Assembly: GCF_020829495.1 (NCBI RefSeq)
Contig: NZ_JAIVFQ010000072.1
Location: 1 to 36,221 of the forward strand
Direction: 5' to 3'
Source of the DNA: Nostoc favosum CHAB5714
Lineage (GTDB): Bacteria > Cyanobacteriota > Cyanobacteriia > Cyanobacteriales > Nostocaceae
DNA: 36,221 nucleotides
Positions within the stretch are counted from its first letter, which is position 1. Each line of letters begins with the position of its first letter. The notes under the pieces are model-generated. The model did not search any database. It saw only the letters and a list, made by a program, of their open reading frames with translations, and was not told the DNA's origin. The translations under genes and the position numbers were made by a program. Shown one piece after another: positions 16,451 through 24,081 of the stretch.

Positions 16451-16847
16451 CTTGCACTATACAAAAGTTTAACATGGCCATAGCAACTTGATTGTTTTGA
16501 TTACAGCAAACTGCTTTAACTTCAAGAACTTGATAGTTGGACTGAAATGTACACTGGCAATTGCTTTCTAATGTATCACCTGGCTGTACTGGAGCAATAA
16601 AACGTGTTGAGCGCACTTCAAGTAGTTTGATTTGTCTACCATAAAATGCTGCGTAGTATTTAACAGCCTGTTGAATTGCCTCGATAATAAAAACCCCTGG
16701 ATAAATTGGGTTATTAGGATAATGACCGACAAAAAAAGGCTCGATAGCTTTTACTTGTTTCCTGGTCGTAATTCCAGTTTCATCTATGCGAATCACTTCA
16801 TCAAGGGCAACCAATGGTGCTGCGTAGTCTTTAACTGGCTTTAGCAT
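16440..16847 (-). CDS. FabZ-like 3-hydroxyacyl-ACP dehydratase, competent subunit (DH-B)
   Basis: A 135-residue hotdog dehydratase. It carries the catalytic pattern PFFVGHYPNNPIYPG with the His of FabZ, followed by the Glu in VFIIEAIQQA. The N-terminal PHRxPFLLVD element of FabZ is degenerate here (YAAPLVALDEV), the reverse of its neighbour DH-A. The start at 16847 has a GGGA ribosome site about five bases upstream and overlaps the end of ACP1 by 17 bases. It would remove water from 3-hydroxyacyl-ACP made by the FabG-like reductase, producing trans double bonds. Confidence 0.82.
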   Translation of the reverse strand: MLKPVKDYAAPLVALDEVIRIDETGITTRKQVKAIEPFFVGHYPNNPIYPGVFIIEAIQQAVKYYAAFYGRQIKLLEVRSTRFIAPVQPGDTLESNCQCTFQSNYQVLEVKAVCCNQNNQVAMAMLNFCIVQDDD

Positions 16848-17103
16848 TTTGTCCCTGCTTAGTCTTTACAAGTTCGTAGATGTTACTTAAACAGTTAATT
16901 TGTTTAATTTCCTGTTCTTCAAGTTTAATCTGGTACTTCTTTTCAAGAGTTACCATCACCTCAAGTGCCATGAGTGAATCTAAATCGAGGTCTTCGACAA
17001 AATCTGCTTCATTGGTCACTAGTTCTTCATCTATATCAAGGGCAAATGCGACAATTTTTCTGAGTTCAGTTAGTTCGGGATTTTCGTAATTATTTAAACT
17101 CAT
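16831..17103 (-). CDS. Acyl carrier protein (ACP1)
   Basis: A 90-residue acyl carrier protein with the attachment Ser in VEDLDLDSLMALEVMV and the following YQIKLEEQEIKQI helix. A purine-rich AGGAAGAAAGGAAA tract lies just before the ATG, supporting this start. It overlaps the dehydratase gene downstream and follows the FabG-like gene by 12 bases, so it belongs to the core elongation operon. It differs clearly from ACP2, suggesting the two carriers serve different ketosynthase pairs. Confidence 0.92.
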   Translation of the reverse strand: MSLNNYENPELTELRKIVAFALDIDEELVTNEADFVEDLDLDSLMALEVMVTLEKKYQIKLEEQEIKQINCLSNIYELVKTKQGQNAKAS

Positions 17104-17115
17104 TTTCCTTTCTTC

Positions 17116-17862
17116 CTACAGAATGATTCCACCATCTACTTGAATTGTTTGACCTGTAATGTAACTAGCTTTATTTGAGGCAAGGAAAGAAACAAGGTCA
17201 GCCACTTCTTGCACCTCACCTATGCGCCGAAGAGGAATATTGGAGATAGCCTGCTCCATAATTTTTGAATTAAGTCCTTCAGTCATATCAGTAGCAATAA
17301 AGCCAGGAGCTACAACATTGACCCTAATTCCATATTGACCAACTTCCTTAGCAAGTGCTTTAGAAAAGCCTATAATACCTGCTTTAGAAGCAGAGTAATT
17401 AACCTGAAAGGCATTTCCATAAACTCCGGCTACTGAGGAAATATTTATAATGCATCCTTTCTTTCTTTTGAGAAATCCAAATATAGTACATCGACATACA
17501 TTGAAAACACTGTCTAAATTGCTGTTGATAACACTGGACCAAGACTCTAAATCCATTTTTAACAAAGGATTATCATTGATCACGCCAGCATTATTTACAA
17601 CTAGTGTGATTGGACCAAGCGACGCTTCAGCATCTTTAATAAAGGACTGAACAGAGTCAAAATTTCCAACATCGCACGTTTGTAAAAACACACGAGAACC
17701 CAATTGCTCAATTTTGCTTTTTACTTCTTCTGCTGCTGTACTAGCGTGCTTGTAGCAAAAGGCTAGGTTATATCCATCTTTTGCCAATTGTATAGCAATG
17801 ACTCGCCCAATACCGCGAGATGCCCCTGTTACGAGTGCAACCCCTTTGTTTGCTTCATTCAT
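17116..17862 (-). CDS. fabG: 3-oxoacyl-ACP reductase (FabG-like ketoreductase)
   Basis: A 248-residue classical short-chain reductase. The NADPH site is VALVTGASRGIGR, followed by NNAG (about 91-94), with the active-site tetrad Asn115, Ser143, Tyr156 and Lys160 (YSASK), and the C-terminal ITGQTIQVDGG. It matches FabG in length and order. The start is MNEANKG (17862), 9 bases after an AGAGGA ribosome site; a longer frame to 17898 would translate that site. It reduces the 3-ketoacyl-ACP made by the ketosynthases. It is the first enzyme gene after the exporter genes, with about 40 bases to the devA stop. Confidence 0.92.
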   Translation of the reverse strand: MNEANKGVALVTGASRGIGRVIAIQLAKDGYNLAFCYKHASTAAEEVKSKIEQLGSRVFLQTCDVGNFDSVQSFIKDAEASLGPITLVVNNAGVINDNPLLKMDLESWSSVINSNLDSVFNVCRCTIFGFLKRKKGCIINISSVAGVYGNAFQVNYSASKAGIIGFSKALAKEVGQYGIRVNVVAPGFIATDMTEGLNSKIMEQAISNIPLRRIGEVQEVADLVSFLASNKASYITGQTIQVDGGIIL

Positions 17863-17901
17863 CACTTCAATTCCTCTTAAGATCAATTTTTGCAACACAA
17901 C

Positions 17902-18597
17902 TCATTTAACTTGATAATGCGAGGATAGATATCCATCTTCCATGTGAATAATTCGATCAGCGATATCTAAAATCCGATTGTCGTGTGTCACCATTAGAAT
18001 AGTGCAAAGCCGCTCCTTAGCCAGTTTTTGCATGAGGTTTACAATATCTCGACCCGATTTACTGTCAAGTGCTGCGGTGGGTTCATCCGCTAAAATAATT
18101 TGGGGACGACTGACTAAGGCACGAGCGATCGCTACCCGTTGTTTTTGTCCACCTGATAAATTTTCTGGATAGTAGTTAATCTGGTGCCCTAACCCAACGG
18201 CCTCCAATATATGAACTGCATTGATTCGTCTGGCTTTTGGAGAAATGTGCTTGTGTAACTCCAGTGTAATTTGCACATTTTGCAATGCCGTTAAGCATTT
18301 GAGCAGATTGTGAGCTTGGAAAATATAGCCGATGTTGCGTCGGAGTAAAATCAACTGTTTTTTACTAATACCACACAGATCCTGACCTAGAACTTTTAAG
18401 CTGCCGTGTTGGCAAGAGCGCAATCCACTGATCAGCGTTAGTAAGGTTGTTTTTCCAGAACCAGAAGGTCCTGTCATAATTACAATTTCGCCTGGATAAA
18501 TGTCTAGGTTAATGTCAAACAATACTTGCTTTTGCAGTTGCCCTTGACCAAAGTAGTGATTGAGATTTCGCGCACAGACGAGTGGAGATTGGCACAT
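17902..18597 (-). CDS. devA: ABC exporter ATPase, DevA/LolD-like
   Basis: A 231-residue ABC ATPase. It has Walker A GPSGSGKTTLL, Q-loop (FQAHNLL), signature LSGGQKQRVAIARAL, Walker B IILADEPTAALD and switch His in MVTHD. The MacB/LolD/DevA subgroup fits because it is followed by a FtsX-type permease and a HlyD-type adaptor. DevA powers export of heterocyst glycolipids with DevB and DevC in Anabaena. Here the exporter is linked to the biosynthetic genes, so it probably exports the cluster product. About 18 bases separate it from devC. Confidence 0.9.
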   Translation of the reverse strand: MCQSPLVCARNLNHYFGQGQLQKQVLFDINLDIYPGEIVIMTGPSGSGKTTLLTLISGLRSCQHGSLKVLGQDLCGISKKQLILLRRNIGYIFQAHNLLKCLTALQNVQITLELHKHISPKARRINAVHILEAVGLGHQINYYPENLSGGQKQRVAIARALVSRPQIILADEPTAALDSKSGRDIVNLMQKLAKERLCTILMVTHDNRILDIADRIIHMEDGYLSSHYQVK

Positions 18598-18615
18598 AAA
18601 GTGAGAAAGTTAACG

Positions 18616-19773
18616 CTAAAAAATTTCAGCAGGATCGGCAGTGTGGAGCTTGCAAAGAGCGATCAAACCTGCGATTGTACACATTCCTCCAGTTAAAATG
18701 AAGATGAGTCCTATTCGATTGACTGTCATCACAATCGGTAGTAGAGTGGCATTCTGAGCCAGTTTGTAAACTCCTAAAGAAATCGCTAATCCTGGGGAAA
18801 AACCCATAACAGTAAGGATCAGGGCTTCTTGCATAACTAGAATCAAGAAGTAATTATCGCTAAATCCGATCGCTTTTAACGTGGCATACTCAGCTAAGTG
18901 ATCAGAAACGTCGGTATAGAGAATTTGATAGACAATCACTAAACCGACAAGAAAACCTATCGCCGTACCTAAACTGAAGATGAACCCGATTGGCGTGGTT
19001 TTCGCCCAGTAACTATTTTCAAAATTGACAAATTCTGCCAGTGTCAAAACCTTCACGTTATTCGGCAAGATAGCTTGCAACTTTGTTGCCATCTGTTGAG
19101 GATCGACCCCACTCTTGAGGTTGACCAAGCCAACACTGACTTCGGAGATACTCCGATTTGGAAATAGCCGTAAAAATGTGGTGTCACTGACAATAACGTT
19201 AGCGTCTACACCGAAGGAAGCTCCTAAGGTGAATAAGCCTTCTACTGTCACTTGATGTTTTTGCACTTCAGTGACAACGGGCTTACCCTGTTTCAGTGCT
19301 ACTAGCGTTGCTCTGTACTCTCCCTTAGAAGCGCGATCAAAAAGCGCAATGTCTGGAAGCTTAATTTTTTGAAGATTTTCCTCTACTCCAGGTAGATTTA
19401 AAACTGACTGGACAGGATTAAACCCCAAAAATAGAACTTGTGCCTCGCGACGATTATCGGGATTTTTCCAGTTCAATCGGCCGGTATATAGTGCTTCTGT
19501 CGATTCTACCTCCTTAAAACTCATAGCTTGATAGAGATAACGGCGCGGGAAAGTTGACATGTTCAAAATGTTTTGAGCTTGGGGACTCATAAGAATTAAG
19601 TTGGCCTTAATACTATGGTGCATACGGGTGTTGCTATCATAGAGTGCTGCTTGAAACCCTAATTGCATAAACATCAGGAAATCGGCAAAGGCAATTCCGG
19701 CGATCGCCACTAAAAGACGGCTACGTTCTTGTATCAGTTGCAACCATGCTAGGGGAATTTTGCGCTTGATCAT
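18616..19773 (-). CDS. devC: ABC exporter permease, DevC-like
   Basis: A 385-residue membrane permease of the MacB/FtsX type. One N-terminal segment (LLVAIAGIAFADFLMFMQLG) is followed by a large periplasmic domain (about residues 45-255) and three C-terminal membrane segments, including FIFSLGTAIGFLVGLVIVYQILY and LILTVMGFSPGLAISLGVY. The LAEYATLKAIGFSDNYF coupling motif is typical of DevC. It forms the membrane channel for the DevA ATPase. It lies directly between devB and devA. Confidence 0.9.
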   Translation of the reverse strand: MIKRKIPLAWLQLIQERSRLLVAIAGIAFADFLMFMQLGFQAALYDSNTRMHHSIKANLILMSPQAQNILNMSTFPRRYLYQAMSFKEVESTEALYTGRLNWKNPDNRREAQVLFLGFNPVQSVLNLPGVEENLQKIKLPDIALFDRASKGEYRATLVALKQGKPVVTEVQKHQVTVEGLFTLGASFGVDANVIVSDTTFLRLFPNRSISEVSVGLVNLKSGVDPQQMATKLQAILPNNVKVLTLAEFVNFENSYWAKTTPIGFIFSLGTAIGFLVGLVIVYQILYTDVSDHLAEYATLKAIGFSDNYFLILVMQEALILTVMGFSPGLAISLGVYKLAQNATLLPIVMTVNRIGLIFILTGGMCTIAGLIALCKLHTADPAEIF

Positions 19774-19792
19774 TAGATATTTCTTAGAGTTA

Positions 19793-21073
19793 TTAAAGAG
19801 GGAGCGCGACTCGGACTCTTTGATTGGTAAGACCGTTTACCTTTTGACTGGATGTTGTATCCAGCCGAATCTTGACTTCTACAATCCGGGCATCAGCGTC
19901 AGTGGTTGGATTCGTGTCGAAGGTATCTTGCTGACGAACCAGCAACCCAATGCAATCAACGTTTCCCTTGAGTTCTCCAGTAACAGCATTACTTGTAATG
20001 GTTGCCCTTTGCCCTAGCCACACTTTGCTAATATCGGTTTCGTATACCTCAGCGATTACATACATCTGGCTGGTTTGTCCCAAATCAACAATTCCATCCT
20101 CGCCAATCCTTTCTCCTGGATGAGTGTGAATCTTTAAAATCCGGCCCTCCTTGGGAGCATCGATGTATGCCAAATCTAAGTCTGTCTGAATCCGCTCAAG
20201 AGTAGCTATTGCTCCATCCACTTCTGCCTGTGCTTTGGCTACGTCAGTTGGGCGCACTTCCATTGTCTGAGCCAGTGTGGCTTGAGCTTCTCGAATTTGA
20301 GTTTGCAATGTCCTACTGGTGCGAGCCAAATTCGCTTTTGCCTCGTTCAAATGCTCCTGAGCCGTTTTAACTGCTAGTGATCGCGTATCTAAAGCTGAGG
20401 CAGAAATTGCTCCGTTTTGATAAAGCATCTGATAACGGTGGTATTCTCCCTGAGCATTTTGCAATTCGGCTTCCAGACGGGCAATGGTCGCCTGTTGTAT
20501 TGCCTTTTCACCTCCTAGTTCCACTTCTAAATTGACAACCTTTGCTTGATGAGCGGCGATCGTCTGTTGACTTTGACCTGCTTTTACCTGAGTAAGACGT
20601 GCTTTGGCGATGCTTACTTGTTTTTGGGCTTCCCTCAAAGTTGCTTGCAGGCGATCGTGAGAATCCAATACCGCAATCACCTGTCCAGCTTTTACCTGAC
20701 TTCCTTCTTCCACCATCAACTGAGCCACTCGGTTACTGCCATCCAAGCTAGACGGGGCAGAAATGTGAATAATTTCCCCTTGGGGTTCAAGTCTTCCCAA
20801 GGCAGTAATTGTTATGGGTACCTGCGAACTATGGAGTGGAATTGGAGTTGCAGGAGTAGTCTTGGGTTGACCGATCAGATAAACTACCCCTACTCCATTC
20901 AAAAATACTGAAGCAACTCCTAAAATAATGAACCAACGTTGTTTCAGCAGAAAGAATAGCTGTTTCTTGCGCTGTTGAACAACTATTCGCGTTTCAGCTT
21001 CTAAAATACCATATTCAAAGTTTAAAGTTTGCTGAGTTGGTAACAGTTCAGATGGTAAATCATTATGATTCAT
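19793..21073 (-). CDS. devB: Membrane-fusion (HlyD-type) adaptor, DevB-like
   Basis: A 426-residue periplasmic adaptor with one N-terminal membrane segment (FIILGVASVFLNGVGVVYLIG, about 49-69). Residues about 130-290 form a long Ala/Gln/Glu-rich coiled-coil hairpin between lipoyl-like halves (QVIAVLDSHDR and the mirrored IDAPKEGRILKIHTHPGE), followed by a beta-barrel region. DevB-type adaptors link the DevAC inner-membrane complex to a TolC-like outer-membrane channel. Its ATG has GGAG about 10 bases upstream. It is the first gene of the long minus-strand array, so the operon promoter should lie upstream of 21073. Confidence 0.9.
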   Translation of the reverse strand: MNHNDLPSELLPTQQTLNFEYGILEAETRIVVQQRKKQLFFLLKQRWFIILGVASVFLNGVGVVYLIGQPKTTPATPIPLHSSQVPITITALGRLEPQGEIIHISAPSSLDGSNRVAQLMVEEGSQVKAGQVIAVLDSHDRLQATLREAQKQVSIAKARLTQVKAGQSQQTIAAHQAKVVNLEVELGGEKAIQQATIARLEAELQNAQGEYHRYQMLYQNGAISASALDTRSLAVKTAQEHLNEAKANLARTSRTLQTQIREAQATLAQTMEVRPTDVAKAQAEVDGAIATLERIQTDLDLAYIDAPKEGRILKIHTHPGERIGEDGIVDLGQTSQMYVIAEVYETDISKVWLGQRATITSNAVTGELKGNVDCIGLLVRQQDTFDTNPTTDADARIVEVKIRLDTTSSQKVNGLTNQRVRVALPL

Positions 21074-21411
21074 ATGGTACTAACTCCATTTTTCAGTGGT
21101 AATAACATTTTGAAAACTGAAGTTCAGAGTTCAAGGCACGTGATGCACAATGAAGTTAGAAGATTGCAGCAGGCTTCGCCAAGCGAAGGCTAATAGAACT
21201 TACGCATTGACAAAATTTTGATGGTGTGGGAATTGCTATAGTGCATCTCTACATAAATCACCTCAACTAATTCGGGTTTTAAAGCGCTTAGGACATAAGT
21301 CCGTTTCGCTATATTCTTAAGTAGGTGTAAGTCAACTCAACTTATGCACTCTCAGTCAGATGGAACGTGGATTGTAGATAGCTGAAACATTTTGCCGCCG
21401 CAGTGCTGTTG
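21074..21411. other. Intergenic region upstream of the biosynthetic operon
   Basis: About 340 bases with no credible gene. It should hold the minus-strand promoter of devB, but I see no convincing -35/-10 pair. A small hairpin (CTTCGCCAAGCGAAG) lies near 21175-21190. A plus-strand ACTTACGCA motif near 21198 also recurs near 32665 and 34535, where it looks like an insertion-sequence end. Confidence 0.5.
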
Positions 21412-21812
21412 AGAGATTAGATACCCACGTAAAAGCGATCGCGAAGATTCTGTATAAAAACACGCCTTCTGAAAAAATAGAAACCTTTGAAGGCATAGAA
21501 ACAGCCGTTCGCGATCAAGTTCTGGAACACGTCAGTCCAAAAATCGCCTTTTTTTTGTCGGAGAAAAGACTGGAACAAGCAGAGGACGCAGCCGAACCAT
21601 AAGAAGTTGTGTTGGTAAAATTGTCATCAGTAGACAACAAGCTTTGCGTCTGGGGATTGAGCCATATAGGCGATTTAGCCCACTACTAGAAAAGTGCTGT
21701 TTATTACTGGCAGCCAACGAATCATTCCAAGATGCAGAAAAAGACTTAAAGGTAATGACTGGAATAGAAGTGGGTCATAGTACCTATCATCGCCAAGTCC
21801 AAAAAGTAGATA
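21412..21812 (+). pseudogene. ISKra4-family transposase N-terminal remnant, frameshifted
   Basis: Conceptual translation matches the N-terminal third of ISKra4-family transposases: VERLDTHVKAIAKILYKNT, then IETAVRDQVLEHVSPKIAFF. After a frameshift at an eight-T run (21549-21556) it continues TSRGRSRTIRSCVGKIVISR, LGIEPYRRFSPLLEKCCLLL and MTGIEVGHSTYHRQVQ. Similarity stops near 21812 and the catalytic DDE part is missing. It is a dead insertion remnant between the biosynthetic operon and the amylase gene. Confidence 0.8.
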
Positions 21813-22150
21813 CATCCCCTCCGATTCTTTTACCATTTTTTCTAATCTCAGTAGACTCACAGTATGGACAATGCACAGTAGAACACCTTAATTCATCCCT
21901 TTATTATGCAACGCCCCAAATAGATACATGGTTATGGAGATAGAGAAAAATATTAAACAATTCTGTTTTTGGCACAATCCTTAATTAAAGCAAGTCACTA
22001 CTTCAGAGTAATAAGCTACACACCACTATAAGTGCTCGCCAGCAAAAGTTCTTGCTCTGCTGGATGTATCTGATTAGCCACTGCATAAGCTTACAATACA
22101 GGTATCTATTTAGATACAGAAATAGTATCTTGGATATCTCAGGAGAGAGA
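21813..22150. other. AT-rich leader region of the amylase gene
   Basis: No gene is supported here. It contains a possible hairpin CCAGC...GCTGG (about 22031-22056) and a palindrome at 22102-22117 (GTATCT-ATTT-AGATAC) about 35 bases before the start codon, which could be an operator. The ribosome site AGGAGAGAGA lies at 22141-22150. Confidence 0.5.
22102..22117. promoter_or_regulatory. Palindrome upstream of amylase gene, possible operator
   Basis: A perfect 6-4-6 inverted repeat, GTATCT-ATTT-AGATAC, with another GTATCT about eight bases downstream. Its place just before the ribosome site fits a repressor site or a small hairpin in the leader. No regulator is known. Confidence 0.35.
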
Positions 22151-24028
22151 ATGCTTAGATTAATTTACTCAAAAGAAGTTGATAATGCTTACAATCAGGC
22201 TAAAAATAAAGCTCTGAACAATGCAACGAAAAGTGTCCAAATTGGCGATGAAGTTAAAGAAATTCTTTCTCCTTTTCCATCACCGTCAGATTGGCGTGAT
22301 ATATGGATTTACTTTATTATGGTAGACCGCTTTAATAACCCATCTGATGCGCCTACAAAAGCTTGGAATGTTTTAGGTAAAGAAGGTTTGGTTTTTCAAG
22401 GTGGTACTTTTGAAGGTATCCGTCAGCAATTACAATACTTAAAGGACTTAGGAGTGGGAGCAATATGGCTCACTCCTGGTTTGAAAAATTGCAAGTATAA
22501 ACGTAGCTACCACGGCTATGGGATTCAAGATTTTTTACAAATTGACCCACGATTTGTTACCAACAAAGATAACCCAGAAGAGGAATTACAAGCACTAATT
22601 GATGAGGCTCATGCACACGGAATTTATGTAATTTTTGATATTGTACTGAACCATGTCGGCAATGTTTTCAGCTATTTTATTAATAACAATAATGTTGAAT
22701 CAACCGATCAATATAGAGAACAACCGCAACCCCCCTATGATATTAAGTGGCATGACAAAGAGGGAACACCACAATGGATGAATTCAACTGTTAATGAAGT
22801 TCCTGACCTTGATCCTGATGCAGCAGTATGGCCTAAAGAACTTTGCAAGAATGAGTCTTTTCGTAGAAGAGGAACCAGAGATGATACTGAACAAGGCGGC
22901 GATTTTAGCGACTTGCGAGAGTTGGTTACTGATATTCCAGAAGTACGTAATATCTTAATCCGTATTCATCAATATTTAATTGCCAAGTTCGATATCGACG
23001 GATTTCGCATCGATACCTTGAGGTTTATTGAACCAGAGTTCGCCAGAGTTTTTGGTAATGCAATGCGCGAATTTGCTTTAAGTATTGGTAAGAAAAATTT
23101 CTTCACCTTTGGTGAGATATGGGCTAACGAAAACAATACAGAGGAGAAAATTAGCCGCTTTATTGGTCGCAATGCAACGGAACCAGGTGATTTATTGGGT
23201 ATTGATGCGGCGCTTGATTTTCCTTTGTTCTTCAAACTCCCCAGTGTGTTGAAAGGATTAAATGCACCAAAAGCACTAGCTGATGTGTATGAAAGGCGTA
23301 AGGAAAGTCTTCGGAATATTATTAGTTCTCAGGGGGAAGCAAGCAAATTTTTGGTGACATTCCTCGATAATCATGATTTGAAGAGTCGCTTTTACTACAG
23401 TAACCCTGAAGATCCTCAGGAGTTTGATGACCAAGTAACTTTAGCTATTACTTGTTTGTTTGCTTTACAAGGGATACCCTGCATATACTACGGCACAGAA
23501 CAGGGACTCAATGGTGCTGTTCCAGGAGATACCGATTTTGGTGATCTCGTAGTCCGTCAAGCTTTATGGGGTAAGCCAGAAGGTGGCTTTAATCGTGACC
23601 ACCCCTTCTATCAAGCAATTGTACAACTATCTGCATACCGCAAAAGCCATCCGGCACTGCGTTATGGACGGCAGTATTTTCGTCCTATATCAGGCGATCG
23701 CATTAATTATGGCATTTCGCCCTACAACTCTGGTGTGCTGGCGTTCTCACGCATCTTGAATGACCAAGAAGTGGTTGTGGTAGCAAATACAAATACAACA
23801 GGAACTCCTCAGTCTATCTATGTGATTGTTGATTACCATATCAATTCGCAAAACCCTACTTTCAAGATTTTATTTAGCAATAAAAGTGATAAAAGCACTG
23901 AGCCGGAAACAGTGGAAGAAAAGCAAGATGTTAACATCACTGAAGCTAATGGCAAAATGAATCATGGGCCAATACGAGTGATGAAAGTGACTCTCCAACC
24001 GATGGAAGTACAAATTTTGGTGAAATAG
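22151..24028 (+). CDS. Alpha-amylase family (GH13) glycoside hydrolase
   Basis: A 625-residue GH13 enzyme that cleaves or transfers alpha-glucosidic bonds. The four signature regions are visible: DIVLNHVGN (about 164-171), GFRIDTLRF with the nucleophile Asp288, TFGEIWAN with the acid/base Glu322, and FLDNHDLK with Asp409. The N-terminal barrel begins DIWIYFIMVDRF, and a C-terminal beta domain follows (about 530-625). No signal peptide is seen, so it is probably cytoplasmic. I start at 22151 because AGGAGAGAGA lies immediately upstream, although the frame is open back to 22052. It is divergent from the biosynthetic operon and convergent with the CHAT gene. The exact substrate (glycogen, sucrose or trehalose type) is not resolved. 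Confidence 0.9.
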   Translation: MLRLIYSKEVDNAYNQAKNKALNNATKSVQIGDEVKEILSPFPSPSDWRDIWIYFIMVDRFNNPSDAPTKAWNVLGKEGLVFQGGTFEGIRQQLQYLKDLGVGAIWLTPGLKNCKYKRSYHGYGIQDFLQIDPRFVTNKDNPEEELQALIDEAHAHGIYVIFDIVLNHVGNVFSYFINNNNVESTDQYREQPQPPYDIKWHDKEGTPQWMNSTVNEVPDLDPDAAVWPKELCKNESFRRRGTRDDTEQGGDFSDLRELVTDIPEVRNILIRIHQYLIAKFDIDGFRIDTLRFIEPEFARVFGNAMREFALSIGKKNFFTFGEIWANENNTEEKISRFIGRNATEPGDLLGIDAALDFPLFFKLPSVLKGLNAPKALADVYERRKESLRNIISSQGEASKFLVTFLDNHDLKSRFYYSNPEDPQEFDDQVTLAITCLFALQGIPCIYYGTEQGLNGAVPGDTDFGDLVVRQALWGKPEGGFNRDHPFYQAIVQLSAYRKSHPALRYGRQYFRPISGDRINYGISPYNSGVLAFSRILNDQEVVVVANTNTTGTPQSIYVIVDYHINSQNPTFKILFSNKSDKSTEPETVEEKQDVNITEANGKMNHGPIRVMKVTLQPMEVQILVK

Positions 24029-24031
24029 AAA

Positions 24032-24076
24032 TAACATATTTGAGACTCCCACGAATTGAGAGTTTCAAATATGTTA
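24032..24076. terminator. Strong convergent hairpin terminator
   Basis: A 17-bp stem (24032-24048 with 24060-24076; 16 Watson-Crick pairs and one G-T) around an 11-base loop. It begins three bases after the amylase stop and lies just beyond the CHAT gene stop, so it can serve both converging genes. Confidence 0.8.
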
Positions 24077-24081
24077 CTTCA

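Noticed and set aside
21200..21245. TTGACA near 21207 with TATAGT downstream as a plus-strand promoter
   Set aside because: The spacing is about 24 bases, too long for a -35/-10 pair, and it points toward a dead transposase.
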